DNA of 64,000 bases from Enterococcus saccharolyticus subsp. saccharolyticus (GCF_029023825.1 NZ_CP118957.1:1341501-1405500); one strand, 5' to 3'; positions 35,568 through 45,016 are shown, counted from the stretch's first letter. Translations and numbers: made by a program. Notes: generated from the letters alone by a model not told the origin.

Positions 35568-36106
35568 GTTCTTTCCACCTCATTAATTTCTTTTTTTACT
35601 CTTTCCAAAATCGTTTGCTCAAATGGAATTGCTAGCGTTCGATTATAAATACGTGCACCTTTGATACTTGCTAAATGCGCTTGTGCCAATATTTGGGCTT
35701 GTTCTAAATCCATTTTTCTAGCTAAAATTTGGACATACGTATGATACTCGACTTCGGCTAATTCAATGACCTTTTTTTGTAAGGCTTCATCGTATTTATT
35801 TAAATCAGATTGTAAGCTGACTGCTGGACAAATTTCTCCGTCAGATAAAAAAGCAATGCGTTTTTCAAGTGATTGATATGCCGATAATTCTGAATGCTGC
35901 TCAAAATAAAGTTGTTGCTGCTTAAACGTTTCTTCTAAATGTTCACAGATAGCAATGCCTAAATCAGTTTTGTTTTTAAAGTAATAATGAATCGCTGCTT
36001 TGGTAATGTTTAATTGTTCCGCTAAATAACCAAAACTAAGTTCTTGAAAGCTATATTTTTTTATAAAAGAAATAGCTAATTGAATGATTTCTTCTCTTTT
36101 ATTCAT
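35564..36106 (-). CDS. TetR-family regulator of the FabF operon
   Basis: A 180-residue TetR protein. The N-terminal helix-turn-helix is FGYLAEQLNITKAAIHYYFKNKTDLG. The ATG at 36106 has AAGGAG seven bases upstream. It is translationally coupled to the fabF gene (four-base overlap) and is divergent from an SDR gene. A perfect palindrome overlaps its own -10, so autoregulation and control of fabF and SDR are likely. Confidence 0.88.
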   Translation of the reverse strand: MNKREEIIQLAISFIKKYSFQELSFGYLAEQLNITKAAIHYYFKNKTDLGIAICEHLEETFKQQQLYFEQHSELSAYQSLEKRIAFLSDGEICPAVSLQSDLNKYDEALQKKVIELAEVEYHTYVQILARKMDLEQAQILAQAHLASIKGARIYNRTLAIPFEQTILERVKKEINEVERT

Positions 36107-36119
36107 CAACACACTCCTT

Positions 36120-36163
36120 ACTTACCTGAAAGTAAGTTTATAAGAATTCCCATTATTTAGCAA
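36120..36163 (-). promoter_or_regulatory. TetR promoter with palindromic operator
   Basis: Minus strand TTGCTA (36158-36163), 17-base spacer, TAAACT (36135-36140). ACTTAC-N6-GTAAGT (36120-36137) is a perfect inverted repeat overlapping the -10 and transcript start. Confidence 0.7.
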
Positions 36164-36193
36164 GCTTTTATCAAATAAAAAGTTGTGACTTAA

Positions 36194-36222
36194 ATGACAG
36201 ACCTCCATCGAAACGATATACT
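36194..36222 (+). promoter_or_regulatory. Promoter of the SDR gene
   Basis: ATGACA (36194-36199), 17-base spacer, TATACT (36217-36222), 35 bases before the start codon. Confidence 0.6.
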
Positions 36223-36256
36223 AGACCTATAAACAATCAAGAACAGGAGCAAAAAC

Positions 36257-37084
36257 ATGCAGAATATTGTGGTGACTGGTGGCAATCGTGGATTAGGTTA
36301 TGAAATTGCACAAGCTTTATCCGATCAACAAAATCATATAATTATCGCCTGTCGAGATGTGGCACATGGCAATGCAGTTGCCAAAAACTTCGCAGGCAGT
36401 TCGGAAGTTCTTGAGCTGAATTTGTGTTCAGAACAATCCATTACTTCTTTTTCAGAATATTTAGCACATCATTACTCGCAAATTGACGTATTAATGAATA
36501 ATGCCGGAATCTTTGATAATTCTGGACAGCAACTTCCTTTTATGGGGCAACACTTTAGTAATGTATGGGTCACGAACACACTAGGACCATATTTATTAAC
36601 CAAACAACTGACTCCTTTATTAGAGCGTGCGCAACAGCCTAAATGTGTTTTTATGAGTAGTGTTGTAGGTCATCACAAACGGTTGAATCTCCAAGCAGTC
36701 ACAGAACAAGGACATTCAGAAATGTATGGACAAAGTAAATATGCAGATTTATTACTAACTGAGTTATTTTCGAAAAAACAACCAAATTGGCAAGTTCTGG
36801 CAGCTCATCCGGGTTATTCTAACACAGCCATTTTTGATGGTAGAATTTCTGGATGGAAAAAACAAATCATCCGTCACCTCACAAATCGACTGGGTCAATC
36901 GCCTAAAAAAGGAGCACAATCAGCTATTTTAGCCATCAAACAAGATTTGCCCTCTGGTAGCTATATTGGACCCAAATATTTAAATGAATTATACGGACCG
37001 CCTCGTGTGCAACACATTCAAAACTATATTCATCAAGAAGATTTGCCTTTACTCAACCAATTTCTTAATGAATTAAGTAAATAA
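36257..37084 (+). CDS. Short-chain dehydrogenase/reductase
   Basis: A 275-residue NAD(P)-dependent oxidoreductase: cofactor site TGGNRGLGYEIA at the N-terminus, LMNNAGIF, catalytic Ser in VFMSSVVGHH and the YxxxK pair in MYGQSKYADLL. The long C-terminal tail with YIGPKYLNELYGPP resembles retinol-dehydrogenase/light-dependent protochlorophyllide reductase-like SDRs. It is divergent from the TetR-fabF operon. Substrate unknown; a lipid-derived carbonyl is a guess from context. Confidence 0.88.
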   Translation: MQNIVVTGGNRGLGYEIAQALSDQQNHIIIACRDVAHGNAVAKNFAGSSEVLELNLCSEQSITSFSEYLAHHYSQIDVLMNNAGIFDNSGQQLPFMGQHFSNVWVTNTLGPYLLTKQLTPLLERAQQPKCVFMSSVVGHHKRLNLQAVTEQGHSEMYGQSKYADLLLTELFSKKQPNWQVLAAHPGYSNTAIFDGRISGWKKQIIRHLTNRLGQSPKKGAQSAILAIKQDLPSGSYIGPKYLNELYGPPRVQHIQNYIHQEDLPLLNQFLNELSK

Positions 37085-37089
37085 ACAAA

Positions 37090-37133
37090 AAAAGAATTTC
37101 TTGGTTATGAACATCCAAGAAATTCTTTTTCAT
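37090..37133. terminator. Terminator between the SDR and GGDEF genes
   Basis: AAAGAATTTCTTGG pairs with CCAAGAAATTCTTT around a ten-base loop; convergent genes. Confidence 0.85.
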
Positions 37134-37143
37134 TTACTAGCGA

Positions 37144-38196
37144 TTACACAGAATATACCTTCACACAATTTCTTCCAGAATTTTTAGCAAGATACAACGC
37201 TTCGTCAGCTTGATGGATGGATTGATGAATGGCAGTGACATTCGCTAGTTTAGTCATCCCTATCGATATCGTAACGGTGACGGTCTCACCATGTTCATCC
37301 TGTAAGTTCGTATTTATTTGTTGTACAGATTGCCGAATAGTTTCCATTAAATCATAAGTCTCATCGCATGAACATTCTTCGACTAAACAAGCAAATTCTT
37401 CTCCACCGATGCGATAAAATCTAATTTTTGCAGATTCTTGCTGATGAAATAGTAGAGAAATTTTCTTTAATAGATCATCACCAGATTGATGTCCAAATGA
37501 GTCATTGATTTTTTTAAAGAAGTCAATATCAAGTATACACAAGTAATAGTCTTTTTCTTCTTTCAGTCTCGCAATATCTAAGTAAAATTTCCGACTATTT
37601 TTTAATTGTGTCAAAAAATCCAATTCTGATTCTTCGCGAATGTTTTGAATTTTTTGGATAATCCATAAGAAAATACCAATCATCATACAACTTGAAATAA
37701 TTAAAATGAGGTACATTTGACTATCTTTAAAAAAATTGCCATGTACAATTAAATTGATACTTGCGCCAACAAATAATGTGTAAAAAACCAGCAGTAATAG
37801 ATGGACAAAATCATTTGAAAACTTTTTTAATACTCGGCTTACACTAGAAATTGTTAAAACTAAAATAGTCCCATATAACAATGACGTACATGCCGCAATA
37901 CCCGTTCCCCAAAAGAAGCGCACCATACTAATAATGACTATACTCGGTAATGCGACTTTTGGTCCAATATATTTAATCGTCAATGCGTACAGTAGAAATC
38001 GGTAATCATAACGTGCACCTTGTACCACTACTGAAAATTGAAGCAACAACATTCCTACAATTACGACAAAAAATATATATTGTAGTCGTTCTCTAGGAGA
38101 GTCTTCAATATAATCTGTTTCTCCACTTTTTATCAGAAAGAAAAATAAAACAGCTATCAGTAAGACTGATAAATCTGCCAATATACTTACTTCCAT
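37144..38196 (-). CDS. Membrane-bound diguanylate cyclase (GGDEF protein)
   Basis: A 350-residue protein with about six membrane helices (residues 1-180), resembling 5TM-LYT type sensors, then a GGDEF domain from about 195. The domain has DFLTQLKNSRKFYLDI, metal-site ILDIDFFKKINDSFGHQSGD and the active-site loop GGEEF, so it should make c-di-GMP. The product-inhibition RxxD motif five residues before the loop is absent. Start at 38196 has GGAGGG upstream, better than 38247. It stands alone, with no EAL or other GGDEF gene in the window. Confidence 0.88.
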   Translation of the reverse strand: MEVSILADLSVLLIAVLFFFLIKSGETDYIEDSPRERLQYIFFVVIVGMLLLQFSVVVQGARYDYRFLLYALTIKYIGPKVALPSIVIISMVRFFWGTGIAACTSLLYGTILVLTISSVSRVLKKFSNDFVHLLLLVFYTLFVGASINLIVHGNFFKDSQMYLILIISSCMMIGIFLWIIQKIQNIREESELDFLTQLKNSRKFYLDIARLKEEKDYYLCILDIDFFKKINDSFGHQSGDDLLKKISLLFHQQESAKIRFYRIGGEEFACLVEECSCDETYDLMETIRQSVQQINTNLQDEHGETVTVTISIGMTKLANVTAIHQSIHQADEALYLAKNSGRNCVKVYSV

Positions 38197-38362
38197 TTTC
38201 CTAGCCCTCCAATTAGACAATAACAACATTCCTTTGTTACCTATCAATCATCTCTACTCTTATACTAACCATAACAAAATAAGTGTGCTTTGGAAGAGGA
38301 GGAATATTTCGTTTCGGCTTAGTAAAATTACGCATCCCTCCAATTGAACGAGTATTCCCTGT

Positions 38363-39605
38363 TTATTCCTTACTCGCAGGTAAAGAATCGCCGTGTTTCA
38401 CCTGCGACATTGTAATAAATGCTAAGAAAGCAAAAAACGTTACATATGGAAATAAGATTTTATACCCCAAATAATCAAAAAGTATTCCAGATAAAATTGG
38501 CGGAATAATTTGAGCCAACAGCGCAAAAGTAAAATACAATCCAGTATATTTACCAATATTTTTACTATCAGACATCTCCAATATCATGGGCAATGAGTTC
38601 ACATTGATTGCTGCCCAAGCTAAACCAGCCAACAGAAAATTAATGTACATGAGTGGACTAAATTGCTGATAAAAAAACGTTGTAAAAAAAAATAAACGTC
38701 AATAGCGCAACACCTAATTGTATCGTAAATTTACGTCCAAACTTAGAAGAAAAAATCCCGATTGGAATAAACGAGACAATTGCTCCTAGATTGGCAACCA
38801 ATAAAATAGCGGAAGATTGTACTCCAGTTAAACCAATTTGAATTGTAGCATAACGTGAAAAAGCGGACATTATTGCATTATATCCCATAAACCACAGAGC
38901 GACTGAAATTAAAAGAAAAAGAAGCGAACGTTTTACAGTTCGAGGAAGTTTCTGTGTGCGGATTTTCTTTAATTTCTACCACATGATACCTCGATGTATC
39001 TTCTAACATTTGTTTGGTCCATTGAGGTTCTTTCACAGTCAGTATCATCACCACAAGACCTACGAACATCATTCCTGAAATCAACATAAAAATGGGAAAA
39101 TATCCCAATATTACAGGATTAAGCAGCGTTAAACCAATCAACGACACCACACCGCCAACTGCGCCCAAGAGATTGATAATAGCATTTCCTTTTGAACGCA
39201 ATGGCTTAATTGTGATATCTGGCATTAAAGCAACTGCCGGTGTACGATAAACAGACATAAAAAACAACACAATCCCTAAAGCAATAACAAATAGCACTAG
39301 ATGATGGGTTCTGACAGCCTAGGGTAATAATAACATCCCAGTTGATACAGCTAATGTGCCTACAATAATAAAAGGCATACGTTTTCCAATTTTTGTTGTC
39401 GTTCGATCAGAAAGTGTACCGAAAAAGGCAACATGACTAACGCTAACAAGTTATCAAGTGACATGGCAATTCCTGAAAATGTATTCGGCATATGGAATTC
39501 TTGGTACAACATCAAAGGTATGGCAAAATCATACAATTGCCAAAACGCTGAAATTGTCATAAATGAGATTCCGACAAGTAGTGTTCTTTTTACATTTAAT
39601 TTCAT
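38363..39605 (-). pseudogene. MFS transporter, multiply frameshifted
   Basis: About 410 codons of a 12-helix MFS protein, starting MKLNVKRTLLVGISFMTISA. Lesions: loss of one T in a T-run near 39425 (LPF then FGTLSDRTTTKIGKRMPF in another frame); TAG at 39319-39321 after GMLLLP; a shift in an A-run near 38955 (between ENPHTE and LPRTVKRSLLFLL); a shift in a T-run near 38680 (FIFF then TTFFYQQFSPLMYI). The remaining pieces join into one protein ending VKHGDSLPASKE. Substrate class unclear; sugar (GPH/SLC45-like) possible. The 38200-38360 stretch upstream of the GGDEF gene holds nothing else. Confidence 0.85.
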
Positions 39606-39720
39606 TTTCTCTCTCCGTACTTAATGTATTTTAGCACACATCATTAAAATAAAATTAAAAAAAAGTGTGAATTATCTGTAAATATTTTGAAGGACAACAA
39701 TAAAATATTGCTGATTCAAT

Positions 39721-39758
39721 AAAAAATCTCAAGACAAAAACGTTTGTCTTGAGATTCC
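39721..39758 (-). terminator. Terminator of the YfcC-IadA operon
   Basis: AATCTCAAGACAAA pairs with TTTGTCTTGAGATT; a T-run follows on the minus strand. Confidence 0.85.
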
Positions 39759-39766
39759 TTCTTGTT

Positions 39767-40957
39767 CTAATTAAATTTTCTTTCAAATGTACCATAAATG
39801 CGTACTTCTTGATTTTCTACCATAGTTTGCCCTTTCGCAATAACCGTGTCAATCGCTAGCGATTTTTGATGTAACAAACAAAAATCAGCGTCTTTTCCAA
39901 CAGCGATATGACCTTTATTGGGAAGCTTTAAAATATCTGCTGGATTTTTGGTAATGGCACGAAGCGCAATCTCTAATGGAATCTGTTCTTTCAACACAGC
40001 TTCTTGAATATTGATTAACAATGATTTTGAACTGCCTACACCTAATCCAATAAATTCTCGCTTTTCATTGAAATACGGTAAACTACCTTGTCCATCGGAG
40101 GTCATTGTAAAACAATCCTGCGAAACACCTTCTTCTAACAAACGTTTTAGTCCTTTACTAAAACGAACTTCACCGTCTGTTTCTTCCCAAAAGTCGGGGT
40201 CTTCACTACCAGTAAAATCAATATAACCACCACGTTTCGCATACGCAACACACGCCTCAAATACTTCTGGCGTCCGATTGGCATGTGTTGGCCAAAACTG
40301 AGTCATAGGAATTTCAGTAGTAGCAATCGTTTCTTCAATCAATTTCAAGCGATCTTTGCCGTCACCTAGATGGACATTCATAATCCCTGCTTTTCCTGAA
40401 AGCATCCCACCCACTCGAGCATCAGCAACTGCTCGGGTAAATTCTTCAAAAGAAGGTTGCGAAGAACGATGATCAGAAATTGCAATCTCACCAATCCCAA
40501 TGATTTTATCAATCGTTAGAAAATCTTTGATGATCGAACCAGTAACAGTTTTAACCGGTAATCGGTAAGATCCTACATAGACATACGTGGAAATCCCTTC
40601 TGCTTCTAATCCACGTGCTTTACTGATTAGAGCAGTCATATCTCGACCTTCACCATCGGTTCCTAAACAACCCACAACCGATGTCACGCCTGCTGTCGTT
40701 AGGTTCGTTAAGGTCACTTCAGGTGTTCGATTTTGAAAACCACCTTCACCGCCACCGCCTAAAATGTGAAAATGACCATCAATAAATCCCGGTGTCAACA
40801 GTTTATTTTGACCATCGATTTCCTCGATGTCACAACCTGTTATTTGTAGTTCGATATGATCCTCAATAGCCAAAATTTTATTTTCTGTGTAGAGTACATC
40901 CTTAATTCCTAAATCATCTGGCGCATACACATGCGCTTGACGTATGATTTTTAACAT
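39767..40957 (-). CDS. iadA: Isoaspartyl dipeptidase (IadA)
   Basis: A 396-residue zinc amidohydrolase that cleaves beta-aspartyl dipeptides. Metal ligands are seen in GFIDGHFHILGGGGEGG, NVHLGDGKD and PTHANRTPEVF, and the catalytic Asp in MTSDGQGSLP. The wording TPEVTLTNLTTAGVTSVVG is typical of IadA. It follows a YfcC-type transporter by 11 bases, a common pairing that suggests uptake and cleavage of isoaspartyl peptides. Confidence 0.9.
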   Translation of the reverse strand: MLKIIRQAHVYAPDDLGIKDVLYTENKILAIEDHIELQITGCDIEEIDGQNKLLTPGFIDGHFHILGGGGEGGFQNRTPEVTLTNLTTAGVTSVVGCLGTDGEGRDMTALISKARGLEAEGISTYVYVGSYRLPVKTVTGSIIKDFLTIDKIIGIGEIAISDHRSSQPSFEEFTRAVADARVGGMLSGKAGIMNVHLGDGKDRLKLIEETIATTEIPMTQFWPTHANRTPEVFEACVAYAKRGGYIDFTGSEDPDFWEETDGEVRFSKGLKRLLEEGVSQDCFTMTSDGQGSLPYFNEKREFIGLGVGSSKSLLINIQEAVLKEQIPLEIALRAITKNPADILKLPNKGHIAVGKDADFCLLHQKSLAIDTVIAKGQTMVENQEVRIYGTFERKFN

Positions 40958-40968
40958 AAAACCGCTCC

Positions 40969-42687
40969 TTACTGTAAGCCAATCATCACTGCAATGACAA
41001 TGAAGATGGTTCCTAACATAAATAAGAATCCTTGCATCTTAATTTGGAATCTTGCCCATTTAATCCAGTCAATACGTGCAACCCCTAAAACACCAATCAA
41101 ACTTGCTGAAACTGGCGTAAAGGCATCCATAAATCCAGAACCTAATTGATACGCTAAAACAGCAATTTGACGAGAAATGCCTAATAAATCCGCTAATGGT
41201 GCCATAATCGGCATCGTTAAGGCTGCTTGCCCAGAGTTTGAAGTAACGACTAAATTAAATAAACTTTGGAAAATATACATCGCCCATGCACCTACGACTG
41301 CTGGAACACCTGATAACGCCGAACCAATACTATGCAAGACCGTATTTAAGGTAGAATATTGACTAGCATCTGCACCACCTAAGACTAATAAAATTCCTTT
41401 GGCCATTCCTACCACAACTGCTGTACCAGCCAAATCGGCAGCACCACTTTGGAAAGAAGTCGCAATATCGTTAATTCCCATGTCATTTACTTTAAAGATA
41501 ACTGCAAAAATCCCCGCCAATAAGCCCATAACAAAGAATTGTGAGGCAATTTCTGGGATATAATATCCTTTTTGTGTCACGCCCCAAACAATCCAAATTA
41601 AAACCAGAAACATTTCCACTAAAATAACTTTATGTCCTAATTTAAATTCCTTACTTTCATTAACATTGTTCTCAATATGTTTACGGAAATAAGCATCCGA
41701 TTTGTAAACAATCGAAGACTCAGGATTTTTGCGAATCCGTTCTGCATAAACCATCATGTAAGCTGCAGCTAAAGCCGTCACAACCACCCACATAATCAAA
41801 CGGAACGTCGCACCAGATAAAACCGGAATTCCGGCAATCCCCTGCGCTACCGCAACACTAAATGGGCTCATCCAAGAAGTTGCATTTCCGACTTGCGAGG
41901 CTACATAAGTCACCGTTACAGCAACAATCGAGTCATATCCCAACGCAATAACAAAAGGGACCATAATCATTGAAAATGGAATTACTTCTTCGGCCATCCC
42001 AAATGTTGCTCCTCCAAAGGAAAACGCAAAAAAGAGCAATGGTAATGCAAGACGTTCCAAACCTTTTGTACGATTAATAAATGCATAGATGCCTGCATCA
42101 ATTGCTCCAGTTCGCATGATAACTCCAAATGCTCCACCAACTACTAAAATCAACGCAACAATTCCAACTGCGGAACCATATTTGTCACCTGAAACTAATC
42201 CTTCAAAAATGAAGTTTAAAAAACCAAAACCACCGAAATCATCTGTCCCCCAAATTTTAGCAGTATTGTGCAATTTTTCTGATGTATCATAAATTGCCTC
42301 TCCATATTCTGCATAGAGCACATCGTCAGTTAACGCAATTTCATCGAGCGTTTTTTGTGAAAGATTCTTTTCACCATCTGCTAAAACAGCTGCCAAACTT
42401 TCTTTTTCTACCCCTAATGAATCTAATGTCTTTTGATTGTCTACCAATTCTTCTAACTGATCAAAAACAAACGCCTGATCGAGATTGTAAGCATAACGAA
42501 AAGAGTCTTGTTCTAAAACGGTGCGCGAAGCAACGCCTCCGTTTGCATCTTCATATTGAATTTCTTTTGTGCTGAATTTTCCAGCAGGAACTAAAAACGT
42601 CAATAACCATGCAAAAATAACGACACAAAAAATAATGACATATGTATGTGGCGTTTTTAGTTTTGTTAAATCTTTGCCTTTCTTCAT
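40969..42687 (-). CDS. YfcC-family (DcuC-like) membrane transporter
   Basis: A 572-residue membrane protein with 12-13 hydrophobic segments. After an N-terminal helix (THTYVIIFCVVIFAWLLTFL-like) a hydrophilic insert of about 110 residues follows, with the transport core from about residue 165. Family motifs are RTGAIDAGIYAFI, GFSFGGATFGMAEEVIPF-like and VVTSNSGQAALTMPIMAPLAD. YfcC relatives carry C4-dicarboxylates, amino acids or basic peptides. It is paired with iadA, so an isoaspartyl peptide substrate is inferred. The start follows GGAGGG. Confidence 0.88.
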   Translation of the reverse strand: MKKGKDLTKLKTPHTYVIIFCVVIFAWLLTFLVPAGKFSTKEIQYEDANGGVASRTVLEQDSFRYAYNLDQAFVFDQLEELVDNQKTLDSLGVEKESLAAVLADGEKNLSQKTLDEIALTDDVLYAEYGEAIYDTSEKLHNTAKIWGTDDFGGFGFLNFIFEGLVSGDKYGSAVGIVALILVVGGAFGVIMRTGAIDAGIYAFINRTKGLERLALPLLFFAFSFGGATFGMAEEVIPFSMIMVPFVIALGYDSIVAVTVTYVASQVGNATSWMSPFSVAVAQGIAGIPVLSGATFRLIMWVVVTALAAAYMMVYAERIRKNPESSIVYKSDAYFRKHIENNVNESKEFKLGHKVILVEMFLVLIWIVWGVTQKGYYIPEIASQFFVMGLLAGIFAVIFKVNDMGINDIATSFQSGAADLAGTAVVVGMAKGILLVLGGADASQYSTLNTVLHSIGSALSGVPAVVGAWAMYIFQSLFNLVVTSNSGQAALTMPIMAPLADLLGISRQIAVLAYQLGSGFMDAFTPVSASLIGVLGVARIDWIKWARFQIKMQGFLFMLGTIFIVIAVMIGLQ

Positions 42688-42835
42688 TTTTTACCCTCCT
42701 ATTGTTCTATGAATAAATAATCATAAACGAATAACATTATACATTAAACACACACAATTTACACCCTGAATGAAAGATTTTTTAGATAAGAGAAGACGTT
42801 TGTTGAATATTTTTTCAGAGCAGCTGACTGTTTGT

Positions 42836-42880
42836 AATAAAAAAACTTTAAGAAGAGCTTGTACTCTCTCAAAGTTTATC
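42836..42880 (-). terminator. Terminator of the deoxyribosyltransferase-like gene
   Basis: AAACTTTGAGAGAG pairs imperfectly with GCTCTTCTTAAAGTTT on the minus strand, followed by a T-run. The rest of 42688-42936 is AT-rich without features. Confidence 0.6.
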
Positions 42881-42936
42881 TACGTATTAATCGATCGATT
42901 ATCAAACTTGATTGTAATTGTAATATAGTAGAGTGC

Positions 42937-43326
42937 TTATTCCTCATATACGCTTTCTACTAATTCTATAAAGGCATCTGTATCTAAAAATACTAAGTCA
43001 ATTCCCTTAATATAAATTTTTAAATCTTCAGCTGATAGTTTCTTATTTTGTGATACGACATATATCGTTTTTCCTAAAGAACTTGCAATACCTAGTTCTA
43101 GATAACTCCATTCATCTAAATCTCCGATAGTAAAAACAATTTTCGCTGTTTGAAGTGCCTGCTTTATATCTTCCAAGCTGTTGTACATTCCTGTTTGAAT
43201 ACAATTAGTAGCTATGGAAACAGCAGTTACTTTGCCTTCATCGTCTTCAAGAAGAGCGGGATTTACCAAAGAGGGACTGTTAATAATGGGATTCGTTGTT
43301 ATTCGGTACGAAAAGACAGTTGACAT
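42937..43326 (-). CDS. Nucleoside 2-deoxyribosyltransferase-like protein
   Basis: A 129-residue soluble protein. The segment AKIVFTIGDLDEWSYLELGIASSLGKTIYVVSQ resembles the substrate-binding core of nucleoside 2-deoxyribosyltransferases and related Rossmann-like folds (acidic pair, ExGxA, GKxIYVV). The N-terminus INSPSLVNPALLEDDEGKV is not distinctive. The start follows AGGAGG. Function is uncertain; it may be a nucleotide-processing or signalling-nucleotide enzyme. It is monocistronic. Confidence 0.5.
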   Translation of the reverse strand: MSTVFSYRITTNPIINSPSLVNPALLEDDEGKVTAVSIATNCIQTGMYNSLEDIKQALQTAKIVFTIGDLDEWSYLELGIASSLGKTIYVVSQNKKLSAEDLKIYIKGIDLVFLDTDAFIELVESVYEE

Positions 43327-43370
43327 AGTTTTCCTCCTAATTAGTGACCTGTACTATAAGTATAACATCT

Positions 43371-43423
43371 AACAAACACGCCAAGAAAAGATAGTGAACC
43401 TAACTTTTCTTGGCGTGTTTGTT
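43371..43423. terminator. Long perfect inverted repeat, probable terminator
   Basis: Twenty-bp perfect arms (43371-43390 and 43404-43423) with a 13-base loop follow the stop of the 43.4-kb gene. No long T-run follows on either strand, so it may act as an mRNA 3'-end stabiliser or a weak terminator. Confidence 0.6.
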
Positions 43424-43424
43424 C

Positions 43425-44051
43425 TTAATTTCTTGTAATCACTAGCTCCTTAAAAAAGCCTTCCGTCCCAATATCGACAAATAATCCGATGGCGCCTTTA
43501 TTATTTGCACCGTGTTTCAAATCGTTCACCACTAATACAGGTTGTGGAGCATAATTAAGATATAATTTTGCACAACTTTCTTCAACCACAATTTTCATAT
43601 CAATCCATTCATTTAAAGTAATATCTGCATAGCTTTCGTATTCACCAGGATTGGTTTCTCTTGAATGAAAATATTTAAAATTGGGATAGGAAAAATATTG
43701 TGTGGTACGATTTCTTCGTAATTGAACGTCACATCGGCTATTTGTTGGTCGAATATAAAAAGATTCAAATGCATGATTGTCCTCGCTCACTCTAAATGTT
43801 ACACCTATAAATCCTCTTGCATGCTCTGGGGCAGTTGCTAAAAGTCTGCTTAATACTTTTAAATCAATTATCCCATCTTGAAATTCAATACCAGCTAATT
43901 TCGCAAAAGTTGCTTCATCTTCGCCATCAATCACAGGATCTTTTATCACTCTTAAAACAGTTTCCCCATTCATTTCGACATCTTTCATAAAAACATCGAC
44001 TTCTTCAAAAGCTTGTGCCTTAACATCTATATATTGCTGCTTTTCTGTCAT
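43425..44051 (-). CDS. Uncharacterised concanavalin/LamG-like protein
   Basis: A 208-residue soluble protein without a signal peptide. Beta-rich text with FIGVTFRVSEDNHAFESFYIRPTNSRC, EWIDMKIVVEESCAKLYLNY and GAIGLFVDIGTEGFFKELVI matches the jelly-roll pattern of DUF1080/LamG-like sugar-binding domains. No catalytic residues are clear. It starts with an AGGAG-like site and has its own terminator-like hairpin. I do not recognise a named family with confidence. Confidence 0.6.
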   Translation of the reverse strand: MTEKQQYIDVKAQAFEEVDVFMKDVEMNGETVLRVIKDPVIDGEDEATFAKLAGIEFQDGIIDLKVLSRLLATAPEHARGFIGVTFRVSEDNHAFESFYIRPTNSRCDVQLRRNRTTQYFSYPNFKYFHSRETNPGEYESYADITLNEWIDMKIVVEESCAKLYLNYAPQPVLVVNDLKHGANNKGAIGLFVDIGTEGFFKELVITRN

Positions 44052-44169
44052 GTACTCATCTCCTTAAATATGTTTTATGCTTTAAACATATTTTACTTGC
44101 AGAGACAACCAATAGAAAGTAGGTACTTTTTTATTAGGTAGTTACTTAATGGTAACTATTGAAGGTAGC

Positions 44170-44492
44170 TTACTTTTTATTATCCAAATTTTTGTGTAGA
44201 TATTCTATTCCCCACACATCGGGCGCAAACTGTTTCCTAATTCACTTAATGAATATTCGACTTTAGGAGGAACCTCTGCAAAAACTGTTCGAGTAACAAT
44301 ACCGTCTTCTTCCATTTTTCTCAAGTTTTGTGTTAATACTTTTTGACTAATTCCATCGATTGCACGATGCATCTCATTAAACCGTTTTGTTCCCCCTAAT
44401 AACTCACGCAGAATTAACAGTTTCCACTTATTTCCGATTAAATCAACTGTTGTAGCAACAGGGCAAAAAGGTAATTCTTCTTTGGTTAACAT
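44170..44492 (-). pseudogene. HxlR-family regulator, C-terminal deletion/frameshift
   Basis: An HxlR-type winged-helix protein: PVATTVDLIGNKWKLLILRE, RFNEMHRAIDGISQKVLTQNL, and VEYSLSELGNSLRP. The frame ends abruptly with MCGE-stop at 44205. The expected C-terminal WG-containing helix appears in another frame as WGIEYLHKNLDNKK with TAA at 44170-44172, so about 20 bases were lost. The DNA-binding part is intact (95 residues), so residual function cannot be excluded. It is divergent from the broken RidA gene. Confidence 0.6.
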
Positions 44493-44600
44493 TCTTCCAC
44501 ATCTCTCCTAACATCAATTATTATTTCTTTCCAATCTAAATGATCCGCTTTCATATCTTTCACAACTATGATAAAATCGTTTTCATAAGGAGGGATTTTA

Positions 44601-44980
44601 TTGACTAGAAAAGTCGTTGTAGGAACCCAAGTTACTTCATCCGGTCCCTATTCGCACGCTGTAGATTCAGGTGAATATGTCTTTTTTCAGGACAGACCGC
44701 GTATAATGCACTGGACTATATGGGAGAAAAATTAGATATCACTGAACAAACAAAAAAATGTTTTGCCCATTTGCAAAATGTCATGGACGAAACAGAACTA
44801 ACTTTTGACGATCTTGTTAAAGTAAATGTTTATTTAACGAGCATGCAACATTTTAAAGCGATGAATGCTGTTTATGAACAAGCCTTCGCTGCTCCTTACC
44901 CTGCTAGAACTTGTGTTGCTGTTCTTGAATTACCTTTAGACGCTGACGTTGAGATTGAATGTATCGCGAAAAAATCGTAA
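44601..44980 (+). pseudogene. RidA-family enamine/imine deaminase, frameshifted
   Basis: RidA proteins clear reactive enamines from PLP enzymes. A TTG at 44601 with AAGGAGGG upstream starts a frame reading TSSGPYSHAVDSGEYVFF. One T is missing in the T-run near 44682 (six present, seven needed), and the proper continuation SGQTAYNALDYMGEKLDITE lies in the other frame, ending PLDADVEIECIAKKS. The catalytic Arg region (PYPARTCVAV) is present. An 86-residue downstream product from 44720 would lack the first strands. Divergent from the HxlR gene, its likely regulator. Confidence 0.8.
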
Positions 44981-45016
44981 GAGTAAACATTTTCAATTAC
45001 TTTTAAATCATTTATA

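Noticed and set aside
43371-43423. Long perfect inverted repeat as insertion-sequence ends
   Set aside because: Arms are separated by only 13 bases and lie right after a stop codon, so a transcript 3' end is more likely.
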